Below, in pieces: positions 42,833-50,817 of a DNA stretch of 64,000 nucleotides (position 1 is its first letter; every line of letters begins with the position of its first letter). A program made the translations under genes and the position numbers. The notes under the pieces were generated by a model. It did not search any database. It was not told the DNA's origin and saw only the letters and a list, made by a program, of their open reading frames with translations. The stretch spans positions 372,001 through 436,000 of the forward strand of contig NZ_JABEQK010000001.1 of NCBI RefSeq assembly GCF_014174275.1, in the 5' to 3' direction. The stretch is from Gluconacetobacter takamatsuzukensis (lineage in GTDB: Bacteria > Pseudomonadota > Alphaproteobacteria > Acetobacterales > Acetobacteraceae).

Positions 42833-44029
42833 TCAGCGCGACCGCAGGGCCGCGAGGCCGCGATCGAGGTCGTCTTTCAGGTCGGCGATGTCTTCCAGAC
42901 CGACCGAGAAGCGGATCGCGCCGTCGCTGATGCCCAGGCGTGCCCGTTCCTCGGGGCCGATCTTCATGTGCGTGGTGGTGGCCGGGTGGGTGACCATGGA
43001 GCGCGCGTCGCCCAGATTGTTGGAGATCGCGATCAGGCGCAGCGCGTTCATGAAGGCGAACGCGCCCTCCTTGCCGCCTGCGACCTCGAACGCCACCAGG
43101 GTGGAGGCGTCGCTCATCTGGCTCCGCGCCAGGTCGTATTGCGGGTGGTCGGCGCGGCCGGGATAGAAGACGCGGGTCACGCCCTCGGCGGCGGCCAGGT
43201 GGTCGGCGACGGCGGCGGCGTTTTCGGTCATGGCCCGCACGCGCAGCGGCAGCGTTTCCAGACCCTTCAGCATCACCCACGCATTGAAGGGCGACAGGGC
43301 GTTGCCGGTGTTGCGGGTAAAGGGTTGCAGCGTGTCGGTGATCCAGTCGCGCCGGCCCAGCACCGCGCCGCCCAGCACGCGGCCCTGGCCGTCGATATGC
43401 TTGGTGCAGGAATAGACGACCACGTCGGCGCCCAGTTCCAGCGGCTTCTGGTACAGCGGGGTGGCGAAGACATTGTCCACCACCACCAGCGCGCCGGCCG
43501 CGTGCGCCAGTTCGGAGATCGCGCGGATATCCAGGATTTCCAGCATCGGGTTCGACGGGCTTTCCAGCAGCACCGCCGCCGCCGGGCGGGACAGGGCCGT
43601 GGCCCAGGCATCGAGATCGCGGCCGTCGACGAATTCGGTCTCGACACCGTAGCGGGGCAGCAGGTTGGCGACGATCCAGTGGCAGGACCCGAACAGCGCG
43701 CGCGATGCCACCACCCGGTCGCCGGCCTTGACGTGCGCCAGCAGGGCCGAGGAGACGGCGCCCATGCCCGTGGAGGTGGCGATGCAGGCCTCGGCACCCT
43801 CCAGGTCCGCCAGGCGGGATTCCAGCGCCGCGACGGTGGGGTTGCCGAAACGGCTGTACTGGTAATGGACCACGTCGCCGGTGAAGGTGGCCTCGGCCTG
43901 CTCGGCATTGTCGTAGACGAAGCCGGAGGTGAGGAACATCGCCTCGCTCGTCTCGCCGAAAGGCGTGCGCTCGACGCCGGCATGCAGCAGGCGGGTGGCG
44001 GGGCGGTAGGCGGTGGAATCAGTGCTCAT
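42833..44029 (-). CDS. metZ: O-succinylhomoserine sulfhydrylase
   Basis: 398 residues starting [21 protein letters not shown]-dependent Cys/Met metabolism enzyme that makes homocysteine from O-succinylhomoserine and sulfide. Internal aldimine Lys210 in [31 protein letters not shown] and the glycine-rich [13 protein letters not shown] phosphate-binding region are intact; the C-terminus has [22 protein letters not shown] riboswitch lies about 140 bases upstream, matching repression by S-adenosylmethionine in many alphaproteobacteria. Confidence 0.93.
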   Translation of the reverse strand: MSTDSTAYRPATRLLHAGVERTPFGETSEAMFLTSGFVYDNAEQAEATFTGDVVHYQYSRFGNPTVAALESRLADLEGAEACIATSTGMGAVSSALLAHVKAGDRVVASRALFGSCHWIVANLLPRYGVETEFVDGRDLDAWATALSRPAAAVLLESPSNPMLEILDIRAISELAHAAGALVVVDNVFATPLYQKPLELGADVVVYSCTKHIDGQGRVLGGAVLGRRDWITDTLQPFTRNTGNALSPFNAWVMLKGLETLPLRVRAMTENAAAVADHLAAAEGVTRVFYPGRADHPQYDLARSQMSDASTLVAFEVAGGKEGAFAFMNALRLIAISNNLGDARSMVTHPATTTHMKIGPEERARLGISDGAIRFSVGLEDIADLKDDLDRGLAALRSR

Positions 44030-44167
44030 CGTCAGTTCCCGGAACAAAACCGTCAGGAGGCCGAGGCTGGGAGCATCCGGGTGACGAACCGGTTCCGTGG
44101 CCCCGCGTCCCGACGCGGAAATCCGACCGTGGAAACCGTGACGCCCGCGGAGTCTGGCGGTGTCAGG

Positions 44168-44224
44168 CCTCTTTAGCGCGTCTGTTTAACCTCGTCGCAA
44201 GCCGGCCGATCCAAATCACGAGGG
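44168..44224 (-). promoter_or_regulatory. SAM-II riboswitch upstream of metZ
   Basis: On the minus strand the leader contains the SAM-II hallmarks in order: CGTGATTTGG, CGGCTTGC, TTAAAC and GCTAAAGAGG. The P1 stem is CCTCGT (44223-44218) paired with ACGAGG (44195-44190). SAM binding should fold the pseudoknot and lower metZ expression. A candidate promoter lies just upstream: TTGACG at 44283-44288, 18 bases, AATAAC at 44259-44264. The remaining ~140 bases to the metZ ATG hold a CCGCGTC-GG-GACGCGG hairpin without a T-run. Confidence 0.88.
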
Positions 44225-44312
44225 CCCGTGGGCCCCCGTGGGGGCTGCGGACGACAGGGTTATTGCGGATCGCAGGGCTGCTCGTCAACCATGTGGGGTG
44301 GCGGAGGATGGA

Positions 44313-44341
44313 TTGCATCGGGGCGGGCGGTGCGGTATAGG
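44313..44341 (+). promoter_or_regulatory. Promoter of tRNA-Gly
   Basis: TTGCAT at 44313-44318, 17 bases, TATAGG at 44336-44341, placing the start a few bases before the tRNA at 44354. It is divergent from the metZ promoter. Confidence 0.65.
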
Positions 44342-44353
44342 GCTAGCCGCGAC

Positions 44354-44427
44354 GCGGGTGTAGTTCAATGGTAGAACGGCAGCTTCCCAAGCTGCATACG
44401 AGGGTTCGATTCCCTTCACCCGCTCCA
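44354..44427 (+). tRNA. tRNA-Gly (anticodon CCC)
   Basis: Cloverleaf with acceptor GCGGGTG/CACCCGC, D-arm TAGTTCAATGGTAGAA, anticodon stem GCAGC/GCTGC with loop TTCCCAA (anticodon CCC, reading GGG codons), T-arm GAGGGTTCGATTCCCTTC and an encoded CCA end at 44425-44427. A structured repeat element begins directly after, its arm overlapping the CCA. Confidence 0.96.
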
Positions 44428-44593
44428 GCCCTGTTCGTAAATGCGTGCTGGTGGCGATCCGGCGCGCGTTTTCTGCGCTTCGGTGCTCACGGCCCATAAG
44501 GCCGCTCCGCTCCGATGCTCGGAAACACACGACGGGCGCGGCCCGTGCCGGGCCGCTCTCGCTCACCAGCCCGCATTTCCAAACAGGGCTTGG
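44428..44593 (+). repeat. Structured 3'-end repeat element, copy D
   Basis: Follows the tRNA CCA without a gap. The arms are CCAGCCCTGTTCGTAAATG (from 44425) and, read as reverse complement at the far end, CCAAGCCCTGTTTGGAAATG. The core has CTGGTGGCGATCC, CGGCC-CATAA-GGCCG, and an extended GCGGCCCG-TGC-CGGGCCGC hairpin. Orientation is forward relative to the tRNA. Confidence 0.85.
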
Positions 44594-44631
44594 ATACTTC
44601 CCCGTGATTTCCTTGGATGCCTTGCCTGCCT

Positions 44632-45204
44632 CTATTGTGGCGGGTGGTCTTCGTGGTGTTGGGCCTGGAATTGTTCGATCGACTGGCGCAGGCCGGTGTC
44701 GGGGGCGGCGGGCATTGTGTCGCGGTAGGTGGTGCCGTTCCAGATCCAGCGGTCGGTGCTGTCGACGATCAGGTCGCGCATGCCGCCGTGGCTGCGGTGG
44801 GACAGGGCGATCGGGCCGCTGACCGAATCCAGGACCTTGACCCAGTCTCGCCGGTCCCGCCGCAGGTAGACCGAGGTGGCGCAGCCCGCCGAGCCGCACA
44901 GATTGGCCGATTGCAATTGCACGAACAGCGCGGTGTCCCCCGCATGGGTCGAAAGCGGGGCGGAGCCGACCAGCACCACGGGCGTGTCGCCCTTGCCGAC
45001 TGCCGCCGCGAGGTCGGACTGGTTGAGCGTGCGCGCGGCCTGGTCCAGCGCGCCGCCGGGCTGCTGGGCCAGGATGACCGGGTCGCCGCTCTCGGCCGCG
45101 CCGGCGACCGGGTGGCGCGGTGCGGCCTGCGCGGGGGCGTGGGCCAGCGCCAGCGTGGCGGCCAGGGCCGGGAGGAGGCGTGTATGACGGGGCAGGCGAA
45201 TCAT
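44632..45204 (-). CDS. Secreted protein of unknown function
   Basis: 190 residues from MIRLPRHTRLLPALAATLALAHAPAQAAP, a clear signal peptide cleaved near AQA. Mature part: AARTLNQSDLAAAVGKGDTPVVLVGSAPLSTHAGDTALFVQLQSANLCGSAGCATSVYLRRDRRDWVKVLDSVSGPIALSHRSHGGMRDLIVDSTDRWIWNGTTYRDT, with a CGSAGC pair that could form a disulfide. The pattern (metal-like CGSAGCxTxVYL, then WxVxLxSVSGPI, then DLIVDxxDRWIWNG) suggests a family seen as secreted proteins in Acetobacteraceae, but no function is known to me. The frame is open to 45324, where no signal peptide would result. Confidence 0.65.
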   Translation of the reverse strand: MIRLPRHTRLLPALAATLALAHAPAQAAPRHPVAGAAESGDPVILAQQPGGALDQAARTLNQSDLAAAVGKGDTPVVLVGSAPLSTHAGDTALFVQLQSANLCGSAGCATSVYLRRDRRDWVKVLDSVSGPIALSHRSHGGMRDLIVDSTDRWIWNGTTYRDTMPAAPDTGLRQSIEQFQAQHHEDHPPQ

Positions 45205-45302
45205 GCGATGAGGTCCGTCGGTTCGCGGGCGGTCCTGTGGGGGCCGCCTGTGGAAAGACTGGCTCCGGACCGTAATCCGGAGCCCCGTGAGGGTAGTAAC
45301 GC

Positions 45303-45521
45303 ATGAACGAGACCGAAAGGACACGGCCGGGCCTGTACCGCCATTACAAGGGCGGGCTGTACACCCTGATCTGTGTCGGTCGCCATTCCGAGACCGAGGA
45401 ATGGCTGGTGACGTATCGCAGCGAGGCGCGCGGCGATTACTGGGTGCGGCCGCTGGCCATGTGGGTCGAGGACGTGGCGGGGGTGCCCCGTTTCAGCCCC
45501 GTTGGGGACGCCGCGGGCTGA
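45303..45521 (+). CDS. DUF1653 family small protein
   Basis: 72 residues: PGLYRHYKGGLYTLICVGRHSETEEWLVTYRSEARGDYWVRPLAMWVEDVAGVPRFSPV matches DUF1653, a small beta-barrel-like domain found as a stand-alone protein. Role unknown. Divergent from the secreted protein gene upstream and 48 bases before the adenosine deaminase gene. Confidence 0.85.
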   Translation: MNETERTRPGLYRHYKGGLYTLICVGRHSETEEWLVTYRSEARGDYWVRPLAMWVEDVAGVPRFSPVGDAAG

Positions 45522-45569
45522 GCAGGGCGGGCTGTTGCGTTTTTGAATCGATCGCCGCACCATCGCCCG

Positions 45570-47153
45570 ATGTCGCGATTCTCCGTTGTCTGTGCCCTGG
45601 CTGCCGGGCTGATCCTGCCCGGGGCCGCTATTGCCGCGCCCGCTTCGCCCGATGCCGCGTCGCGGGCCTTTGCGCTGCTGGGCCGTGACCCGGCGCGGCT
45701 GGATGGGCTGCTGCGCGCCATGCCCAAGGGAGCGGACCTGCACAATCATCTGGCCGGCGCCGTCTATGCCGAGAGCATGCTGGACTGGGCGGCGCAGGAT
45801 GGGCTGTGCGTCTCGCCCGCGCAGGGGCGCATCCTGTCCGGTGCCTGTGCGCCGGGCGGGGAGGCGGGGCGCGTGCGTGCCGCCGATCTGGCCGGGCGGC
45901 CGGATGAGCGGGCCGGGATGATCGATGCGCTGTCGATGCGCGATTTTGTGCCGACTGCGGCCGACCGGTCGGAGCATGACCATTTCTTTGCGACGTTCGC
46001 GCGGTTCATGCCCGCGCAGGCGGCCCATGGCGGGGACATGCTGGCCGAGGCGGTGACGCATGCAGCCGGCGACCATGTGCTGTATCTGGAACTGATGATT
46101 TCGCCCCAGCTTGGCCCGGTGGCGGGGCTGGGGGTGCGGCACCCCCTGCATGACGAGGCGTTTGCCGAGGCCGACCGCGCCATTGCGCCCGACCTGCCGG
46201 CGCTGGTCGCGGCGGCGCGGCGGGATGTGGATGCGATGGAGGCGCGGATGCGCGCCGTGCTGCATTGCGGGACGACGCAGGCCGCGCCGGGATGCGGGGT
46301 GGCGGTGCGCTATCTGTACCAGACGATCCGCACCATGCCGCCCGCCATGGTCTTTCCGCAGTTTGAATTGGGGTATGCGCTGGTCGGGGCCGATCCGCGT
46401 TTTGTCGGCGTGAATATCGTCGCACCCGAGGACGATGCGGTGGCGATGCGCGATTATGGGCTGCATATGCGCATGTTCGGCTGGCTGGCGGCACGCGAGC
46501 CGGGGGTGAAACTGTCGCTGCATGCCGGGGAGCTGGCGCCCGGGCTGGTGCCGCCCGAGGGGCTGCGCGACCATATCCGGCAGGCGGTGGAGGTCGCGGG
46601 GGCGCGGCGGATCGGGCATGGGGTCGATATCCTGCATGAGGACGATCCGGACGGGCTGATGGCGGAGATGGCGCGGCGGCGGGTGATGGTGGAGATCAAC
46701 CTGACCAGCAACGACGTCATCCTCGGCATTGCCGGGGCGGCGCACCCGTTCGCGGCCTATCGCGCGGCGGGGGTGCCGGTGGCGCTGTCGACCGATGACG
46801 AGGGGGTGTCGCGCATCGACCTGACGCATGAATATGCGCGCGCGGCGACGGTTTATGCGCTGGATTATGCCGCCTTGCGGGATCTGTCGCGCGCGGGGCT
46901 GGAATATGCCTTCATCCCCGGCGACAGTCTGTGGCGGGGGGTGGCGCCGTATCGGATGGTCGCGGCCTGTGCCCCTGTCGTGCCGGGGACGGTGCCCGGT
47001 GCGGGGGCGTGCCGTGATTTTCTGGCCGCCAGCGCCAGGGCGCGGCTGCAATGGGCGCTGGAAGCGAGGCTGCATGATTTCGAAACCACGATGATTCGCG
47101 AGGCGGGCCAGCGTGCTGCCGCCGCGCGGCCGAAAGGACAGGGACCGGCATGA
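45570..47153 (+). CDS. Exported adenosine deaminase-like enzyme (ADGF-like)
   Basis: 527 residues from MSRFSVVCALAAGLILPGAAIAA, which gives a standard signal peptide; a TTG nine codons earlier is less likely. Metal-dependent amidohydrolase fold: His58 and His60 in ADLHNHLAGAVYAE, LSLHAGELAPG, RRIGHGVDILHED and LSTDDEGVSRIDL supply the zinc ligands and catalytic acid/base. The extra length and export match the secreted growth-factor-type adenosine deaminases rather than cytosolic Add. It would deaminate adenosine in the periplasm. Overlaps (ATGA) the purine permease gene. Confidence 0.85.
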   Translation: MSRFSVVCALAAGLILPGAAIAAPASPDAASRAFALLGRDPARLDGLLRAMPKGADLHNHLAGAVYAESMLDWAAQDGLCVSPAQGRILSGACAPGGEAGRVRAADLAGRPDERAGMIDALSMRDFVPTAADRSEHDHFFATFARFMPAQAAHGGDMLAEAVTHAAGDHVLYLELMISPQLGPVAGLGVRHPLHDEAFAEADRAIAPDLPALVAAARRDVDAMEARMRAVLHCGTTQAAPGCGVAVRYLYQTIRTMPPAMVFPQFELGYALVGADPRFVGVNIVAPEDDAVAMRDYGLHMRMFGWLAAREPGVKLSLHAGELAPGLVPPEGLRDHIRQAVEVAGARRIGHGVDILHEDDPDGLMAEMARRRVMVEINLTSNDVILGIAGAAHPFAAYRAAGVPVALSTDDEGVSRIDLTHEYARAATVYALDYAALRDLSRAGLEYAFIPGDSLWRGVAPYRMVAACAPVVPGTVPGAGACRDFLAASARARLQWALEARLHDFETTMIREAGQRAAAARPKGQGPA

Positions 47154-48268
47154 GGATGGACGCAGTGCGGACGCGATCGGGGCGCCGTCTGGCGGGGGCC
47201 TGCCTGCTGGCCGCCATGGTTGCGGGGGGAGGGGCCGCCGCCCGTGCGGCGCAGATCCCGGTGCGCGTGGTGGTGGTGACGACGTTCGAGATCGGCAACG
47301 ATACCGGGGACGTGCCGGGGGAATTCCAGACCTGGGTGGAAAAGCTGCCGCTGAAGCAGGAAGTGCCGGCGCCGGGCACCTGGCATGGGGTGATGCGCTA
47401 TAATCCGGACCTTCAGGTGCTGGGCATTGCCAGTGGCGAGGGGCCGGAACATATGGCTTCGGCCATTACCGCGCTGGTGCTGGACCCGCGTTTCGACCTG
47501 CGGCGGGCCTATTTCGTGCTGGCCGGGATTGCGGGGATCGATCCCAATTTCGCCTCGATCGGCGGGGCGGTTTGGGCGCCGCGCGTGGTCAATGGCGGGC
47601 TGGCCCATGCGATGGATGCGCGGGAAATTCCCGCCGACTGGCCGGACGGGTTTACGCCGGTGCAGGGCAGCGTGCCGACCGAGAAGCCGGTGCCGCCTTT
47701 GCATTCGCTGTCGGGCGACATGGCCTATACGCTGAATCCGGCGCTGGTGGGTTGGGCCTATGACCTGACGCGGTCGCTGAAACTGCCCGACACGAAGGCG
47801 CTGAAGGCGATCCGGGCGCGCTATGTCGGGTATCCGCAGGCGCAGAAGCCGCCTGCCGTGCTGCTGGGCGACACGATTTCCGGCGAGACGTTCTGGGTCG
47901 GCGAGCGGATGAACCGGTGGGCCGAGCGCTGGGTGCGCTACTGGACCGAGGGCAAGGGCACGTTCGCGACCACGGCCGAGGAGGATATCGGCTTCATGCA
48001 GGCGCTGACGCTTCAGGCCCAGGCCGGGCGTGTGGACCCGCAGCGGGTGTTGCTGCTGCGCACGGGCAGCAATTTCGATATGCCGCCGCCGGGCGAGACG
48101 GCGGCCGAACTGCTGAAATCCGAGGCCAGCGAGGGCGGGTATTCAGGGTATCTGCCTTCGGTCGCCGCCGCCTATCAGGTCGGCAGCGTCGTGGTGCGCG
48201 AGTTGGCCCTGCATTGGGACCGTTATGCCGACCATGTGCCGGGTGTGGCGGCGCCGCAGGATAAATAG
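47150..48268 (+). CDS. Purine nucleoside permease (NUP family)
   Basis: 372 residues with a signal sequence (LAGACLLAAMVAGGGAAARAA). The body IPVRVVVVTTFEIGNDTGDVPGEFQTWVE, GIASGEGPEHMASAITALVLDPRFDLRRAYFVLAGIAGIDPNFASIGGAVWA, and LLRTGSNFDMPPPGETAAE matches the NUP family (PF06516), named for nucleoside uptake but structurally related to nucleoside phosphorylases. It has no multi-span membrane topology, so an enzymatic or binding role in the periplasm is likely. Coupled to the exported adenosine deaminase, so the pair probably salvages adenosine/inosine from outside. Confidence 0.88.
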   Translation: MRMDAVRTRSGRRLAGACLLAAMVAGGGAAARAAQIPVRVVVVTTFEIGNDTGDVPGEFQTWVEKLPLKQEVPAPGTWHGVMRYNPDLQVLGIASGEGPEHMASAITALVLDPRFDLRRAYFVLAGIAGIDPNFASIGGAVWAPRVVNGGLAHAMDAREIPADWPDGFTPVQGSVPTEKPVPPLHSLSGDMAYTLNPALVGWAYDLTRSLKLPDTKALKAIRARYVGYPQAQKPPAVLLGDTISGETFWVGERMNRWAERWVRYWTEGKGTFATTAEEDIGFMQALTLQAQAGRVDPQRVLLLRTGSNFDMPPPGETAAELLKSEASEGGYSGYLPSVAAAYQVGSVVVRELALHWDRYADHVPGVAAPQDK

Positions 48269-48282
48269 CGGCTGCCAGGCGG

Positions 48283-49044
48283 TTATCGCGGCCAGCTGGC
48301 CGCGATCCGTTCCGCCAGGTCGTCCAGGATCGATTGGGTGAGGTCCGCGACCTGGTCGTCGGTCGTGGCGGGACCCTGGCGGGTGAGGGTGGCGCGCTGG
48401 TGGATCAGCGGCTGGTGTTCGTCGCGGGGGACGATCGACCAGTCGGCGGCCAGCGACGCGGTGCCGTCATGCGCGATGTCCAGCCGGCTGATATTCACCG
48501 CCAGGCGCCAGGTCGCGGGCAGGACCTGCGGCTGGTCGGTCACGAACAGGTCGGTGCGGCTCTGGGCGAGGCGCGCGGTGATGAGGTCGGTGGCGCCGAG
48601 CGACAGGCGGCTGGCCCAGCGGCCGGTGGCGCTGCGTTCGATCCGGTTGCCGTCGCGGGCGATCAGGTCCTGGCCATCGAGATAGTCGGGCAAGGTGATG
48701 CGGGCGACCGTGACGGTCGGCGTGGTGGAGGTGACGCTGCCGACCGGCACCGCACCGGTCGCGATGGCCGGCGCGCCCAGCGTGTAGAACCGTACCGGCG
48801 GCGAAGCGCAGGCGGCGAGCATGGCCGGAAGGGCCAGCGCGGTCAGCCAAGCCGGAACGCGGCGGCTTTGGAATGAAAAAGACTGTTCTGCCAGCCGGTC
48901 TGCTGAGCGAGAGTGCCGCGCAGCGGCACGCCCGGCGTGGGTGCGCGAGCACCGAAGCGGAGCGGCCTTGATGGCCGTGAGCACCGGAGCGCAGCGGACG
49001 CGCGTCGGATCGCCGGCAGGCCGGCTGGCAGGACAGTCTTTCAT
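48283..49044 (-). CDS. PqiC/ABC-auxiliary lipoprotein; N-terminus made by a repeat element
   Basis: The conserved part begins at RRVPAWLTALALPAMLAACASPPVRFYTLGAP, a lipoprotein signal with lipobox LAAC, and continues as an ABC-type transport auxiliary lipoprotein (VARITLPDYLDGQDLIARDGNRIERSATGRWASRL, DDQVADLTQSILDDLAERI). It belongs to the Mla/MCE lipid transport operon as outer-membrane partner. The only usual in-frame start codons upstream are the ATG overlapping the mlaD stop (ATGA) and a GTG, both inside repeat element copy E. A 70-residue element-derived extension would then precede the lipobox, which should hamper export. The true start is uncertain. Confidence 0.7.
   Translation of the reverse strand: MKDCPASRPAGDPTRVRCAPVLTAIKAAPLRCSRTHAGRAAARHSRSADRLAEQSFSFQSRRVPAWLTALALPAMLAACASPPVRFYTLGAPAIATGAVPVGSVTSTTPTVTVARITLPDYLDGQDLIARDGNRIERSATGRWASRLSLGATDLITARLAQSRTDLFVTDQPQVLPATWRLAVNISRLDIAHDGTASLAADWSIVPRDEHQPLIHQRATLTRQGPATTDDQVADLTQSILDDLAERIAASWPR
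48872..49042 (-). repeat. Structured 3'-end repeat element, copy E
   Basis: On the minus strand it starts at the mlaD stop. Arms ATGAAAGACTGTCCTGCC and, at the far end read on the plus strand, ATGAAAAAGACTGTTCTGCC, continue into GGCCTGC/GGTCTGC. Both core hairpins show compensatory changes relative to other copies: GTGCCGC-TGC-GCGGCAC type instead of GCGGCCC/GGGCCGC, and GTCCGC/GCGCAC instead of GTTTCC/GGAAAC. The far arm ends in AGTCTTTTTC, the only copy with a T-run. It is open throughout in the frame of the downstream lipoprotein gene. Confidence 0.82.
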
Positions 49045-50015
49045 GGGCGGCGTCCCATCAGGAGGAGTTGCGGATTGCGTTCCACGTCGCTGGCGAAGCC
49101 GCGCAGGGCGGCGGCGGCGGCGGACAGGTCGCGCAGGGTGGAGTCGATGTTCGCGCGGTCGGCCGAGCGGGGCGAGGTGATGTCGTGCAGGGCCGACAGG
49201 CTCTCGCGGGCCTGGATCACCGTGTCGTTGGCGTTGTGCAGCACTTCGTGCAGGTCGGCGCCGCGGGCGTCGAGCTGCTGGGTGCCGGTATTGGCCAGCC
49301 GGTCGATGGCCGTCAGCGTCGTGTCCAGCCGCTGTTCCAGGTTCTGGATGGCGTGGGTCGCGCTGTCGACGGCGATGCGCGAATGGTCGGAGGTCTGCTT
49401 GACGCTGTCGACCAGGGGCGGCAGGTCCTGGTCCAGCCGTTCGGCCAGCTGGCGGATGCTGGCCAGGGCGGCCTGGGCGTTGTCGGCCAGTTCCTTCAGG
49501 GGAAGCTGGGTCAGGGTTTCCTGCACCTTCTGGATCGCGGACTGGCGGGTCGGGATTTCGACCTGCTTGCCGGTCACGATGTCGGGGTGGAGCACGGCGG
49601 GGGCGGAGGGGTCGAAATCGAGGTCGATCTCGGACTGGCCGGTGACGAAGCTCTGCATGTTCAGCGACGCGCGCAGCCCGTGGTCGATCATGCTTTGCAG
49701 GCTCAGGCTGCGGTGGGTGCCCGAGGTGCCGGCGATGGAGATGTTGTTGGGCTGGAGTGCGACCGCCACCGGAATATAGGCGGCGTGGGTGCGGGCATCA
49801 TAGGTGATCGAGATGGAATCGACCGCACCGACCCTGACCCCCCGGAACGTGACCGGGGCGCCGATGGTCAGGCCCGATGTCGAGCCCTGGAACACCACGG
49901 TGGCCTGCCGCGTGGGCGAGAAAATGTTGAAATTGCCGAAGAAGACCAGGGCCCCCATGCCCAGGGCCACCCCTCCGACGACAAAGGCGCCAACGATCGT
50001 TTCTCGGTTTGCCAT
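49041..50015 (-). CDS. mlaD: MlaD/MCE-domain lipid-binding protein
   Basis: 324 residues. One N-terminal membrane helix (IVGAFVVGGVALGMGALVFFG), then the MCE domain (ATVVFQGSTSGLTIGAPVTFRGVRVGAVDSISITYD), and a long C-terminal helical region (about 160-310) typical of MCE proteins that form hexameric rings or tunnels. It binds and passes phospholipids between inner-membrane MlaFE and the periplasm. Three bases after mlaF, followed by the lipoprotein gene. Confidence 0.92.
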   Translation of the reverse strand: MANRETIVGAFVVGGVALGMGALVFFGNFNIFSPTRQATVVFQGSTSGLTIGAPVTFRGVRVGAVDSISITYDARTHAAYIPVAVALQPNNISIAGTSGTHRSLSLQSMIDHGLRASLNMQSFVTGQSEIDLDFDPSAPAVLHPDIVTGKQVEIPTRQSAIQKVQETLTQLPLKELADNAQAALASIRQLAERLDQDLPPLVDSVKQTSDHSRIAVDSATHAIQNLEQRLDTTLTAIDRLANTGTQQLDARGADLHEVLHNANDTVIQARESLSALHDITSPRSADRANIDSTLRDLSAAAAALRGFASDVERNPQLLLMGRRP

Positions 50016-50018
50016 GGG

Positions 50019-50816
50019 TCAGTCGGTCCTCCCGGACTCGGTTTCGCGTTCGCGGTGCATGAAGGCGTGGACCTGCGGTTCGTCGCAATGATCGCGCAGC
50101 CACGCGGGCGCGCCGTGGGCGATCGGGGTCCTGGTCCTGGCGTCGAGGAAGATTCCGTCATCGGCGATCTTGAACAGGCTGGGCAGTTCGTGGCTGACGA
50201 TGACGATGGTCGCCCCCAGCCCGTCGCGCAGGTTCAGGATCAGGTCGTCCAGCCGGGCCGAGGTGATCGGGTCCAGCCCGGCGGAGGGTTCGTCGAAGAA
50301 CAATATGTCCGGGTCCAGCGCCATGGCGCGGGCCAGGCCGGCGCGCTTCTTCATGCCGCCGCTGACTTCCGACGGATACTGGTCGATGGCCTGCAGCATG
50401 CCCACCAGCCCCAGCTTGAGTTCCACCTGCCTGCGGACGGTGGCGGGGTCCATCTTCGTGAGCATCTGCATCGGCAGGGCGACGTTTTCGCCCACCGTGA
50501 GGGAGCTCCACAGGGCGGCGCTCTGGAACAGGACGCCGAAGCGCCGGCTGACCGTCTGGCGGTGGGCGGGGTCGGATGTCCAGTAATCCTCGCCATCGAC
50601 CAGGTACTGGCCGGCGGCGGGTTTCAGGAGGCCGATCATGCTCTTGAGGACGGTGCTCTTGCCGCAGCCCGATCCGCCCATGACGGCGAAGATGCTGCCG
50701 CGCTTGATGTCGAAGGAGATGTCCTTCTGGATCACTTTCGGCCCGAAGGCGAGCGTGATCCCTTGCAGGGACATCAGGGTTTCGCGGCTGTCGGTGGCGG
50801 GGGTCTGGGGCACCAT
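50019..50816 (-). CDS. mlaF: MlaF-type ABC transporter ATPase
   Basis: 265 residues. Walker A GGSGCGKST at residues 47-55, Q-loop FGVLFQSAALWSSLTVGENVALP, signature EVSGGMKKRAGLARAMALDP, and Walker B ILFFDEPSAGLDP are intact. The ALWSSLTV segment and MKKR signature are characteristic of the MlaF/Ttg2A subfamily. Energises phospholipid transport with MlaE. One base separates its ATG from the mlaE stop. Confidence 0.94.
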   Translation of the reverse strand: MVPQTPATDSRETLMSLQGITLAFGPKVIQKDISFDIKRGSIFAVMGGSGCGKSTVLKSMIGLLKPAAGQYLVDGEDYWTSDPAHRQTVSRRFGVLFQSAALWSSLTVGENVALPMQMLTKMDPATVRRQVELKLGLVGMLQAIDQYPSEVSGGMKKRAGLARAMALDPDILFFDEPSAGLDPITSARLDDLILNLRDGLGATIVIVSHELPSLFKIADDGIFLDARTRTPIAHGAPAWLRDHCDEPQVHAFMHRERETESGRTD

Positions 50817-50817
50817 G

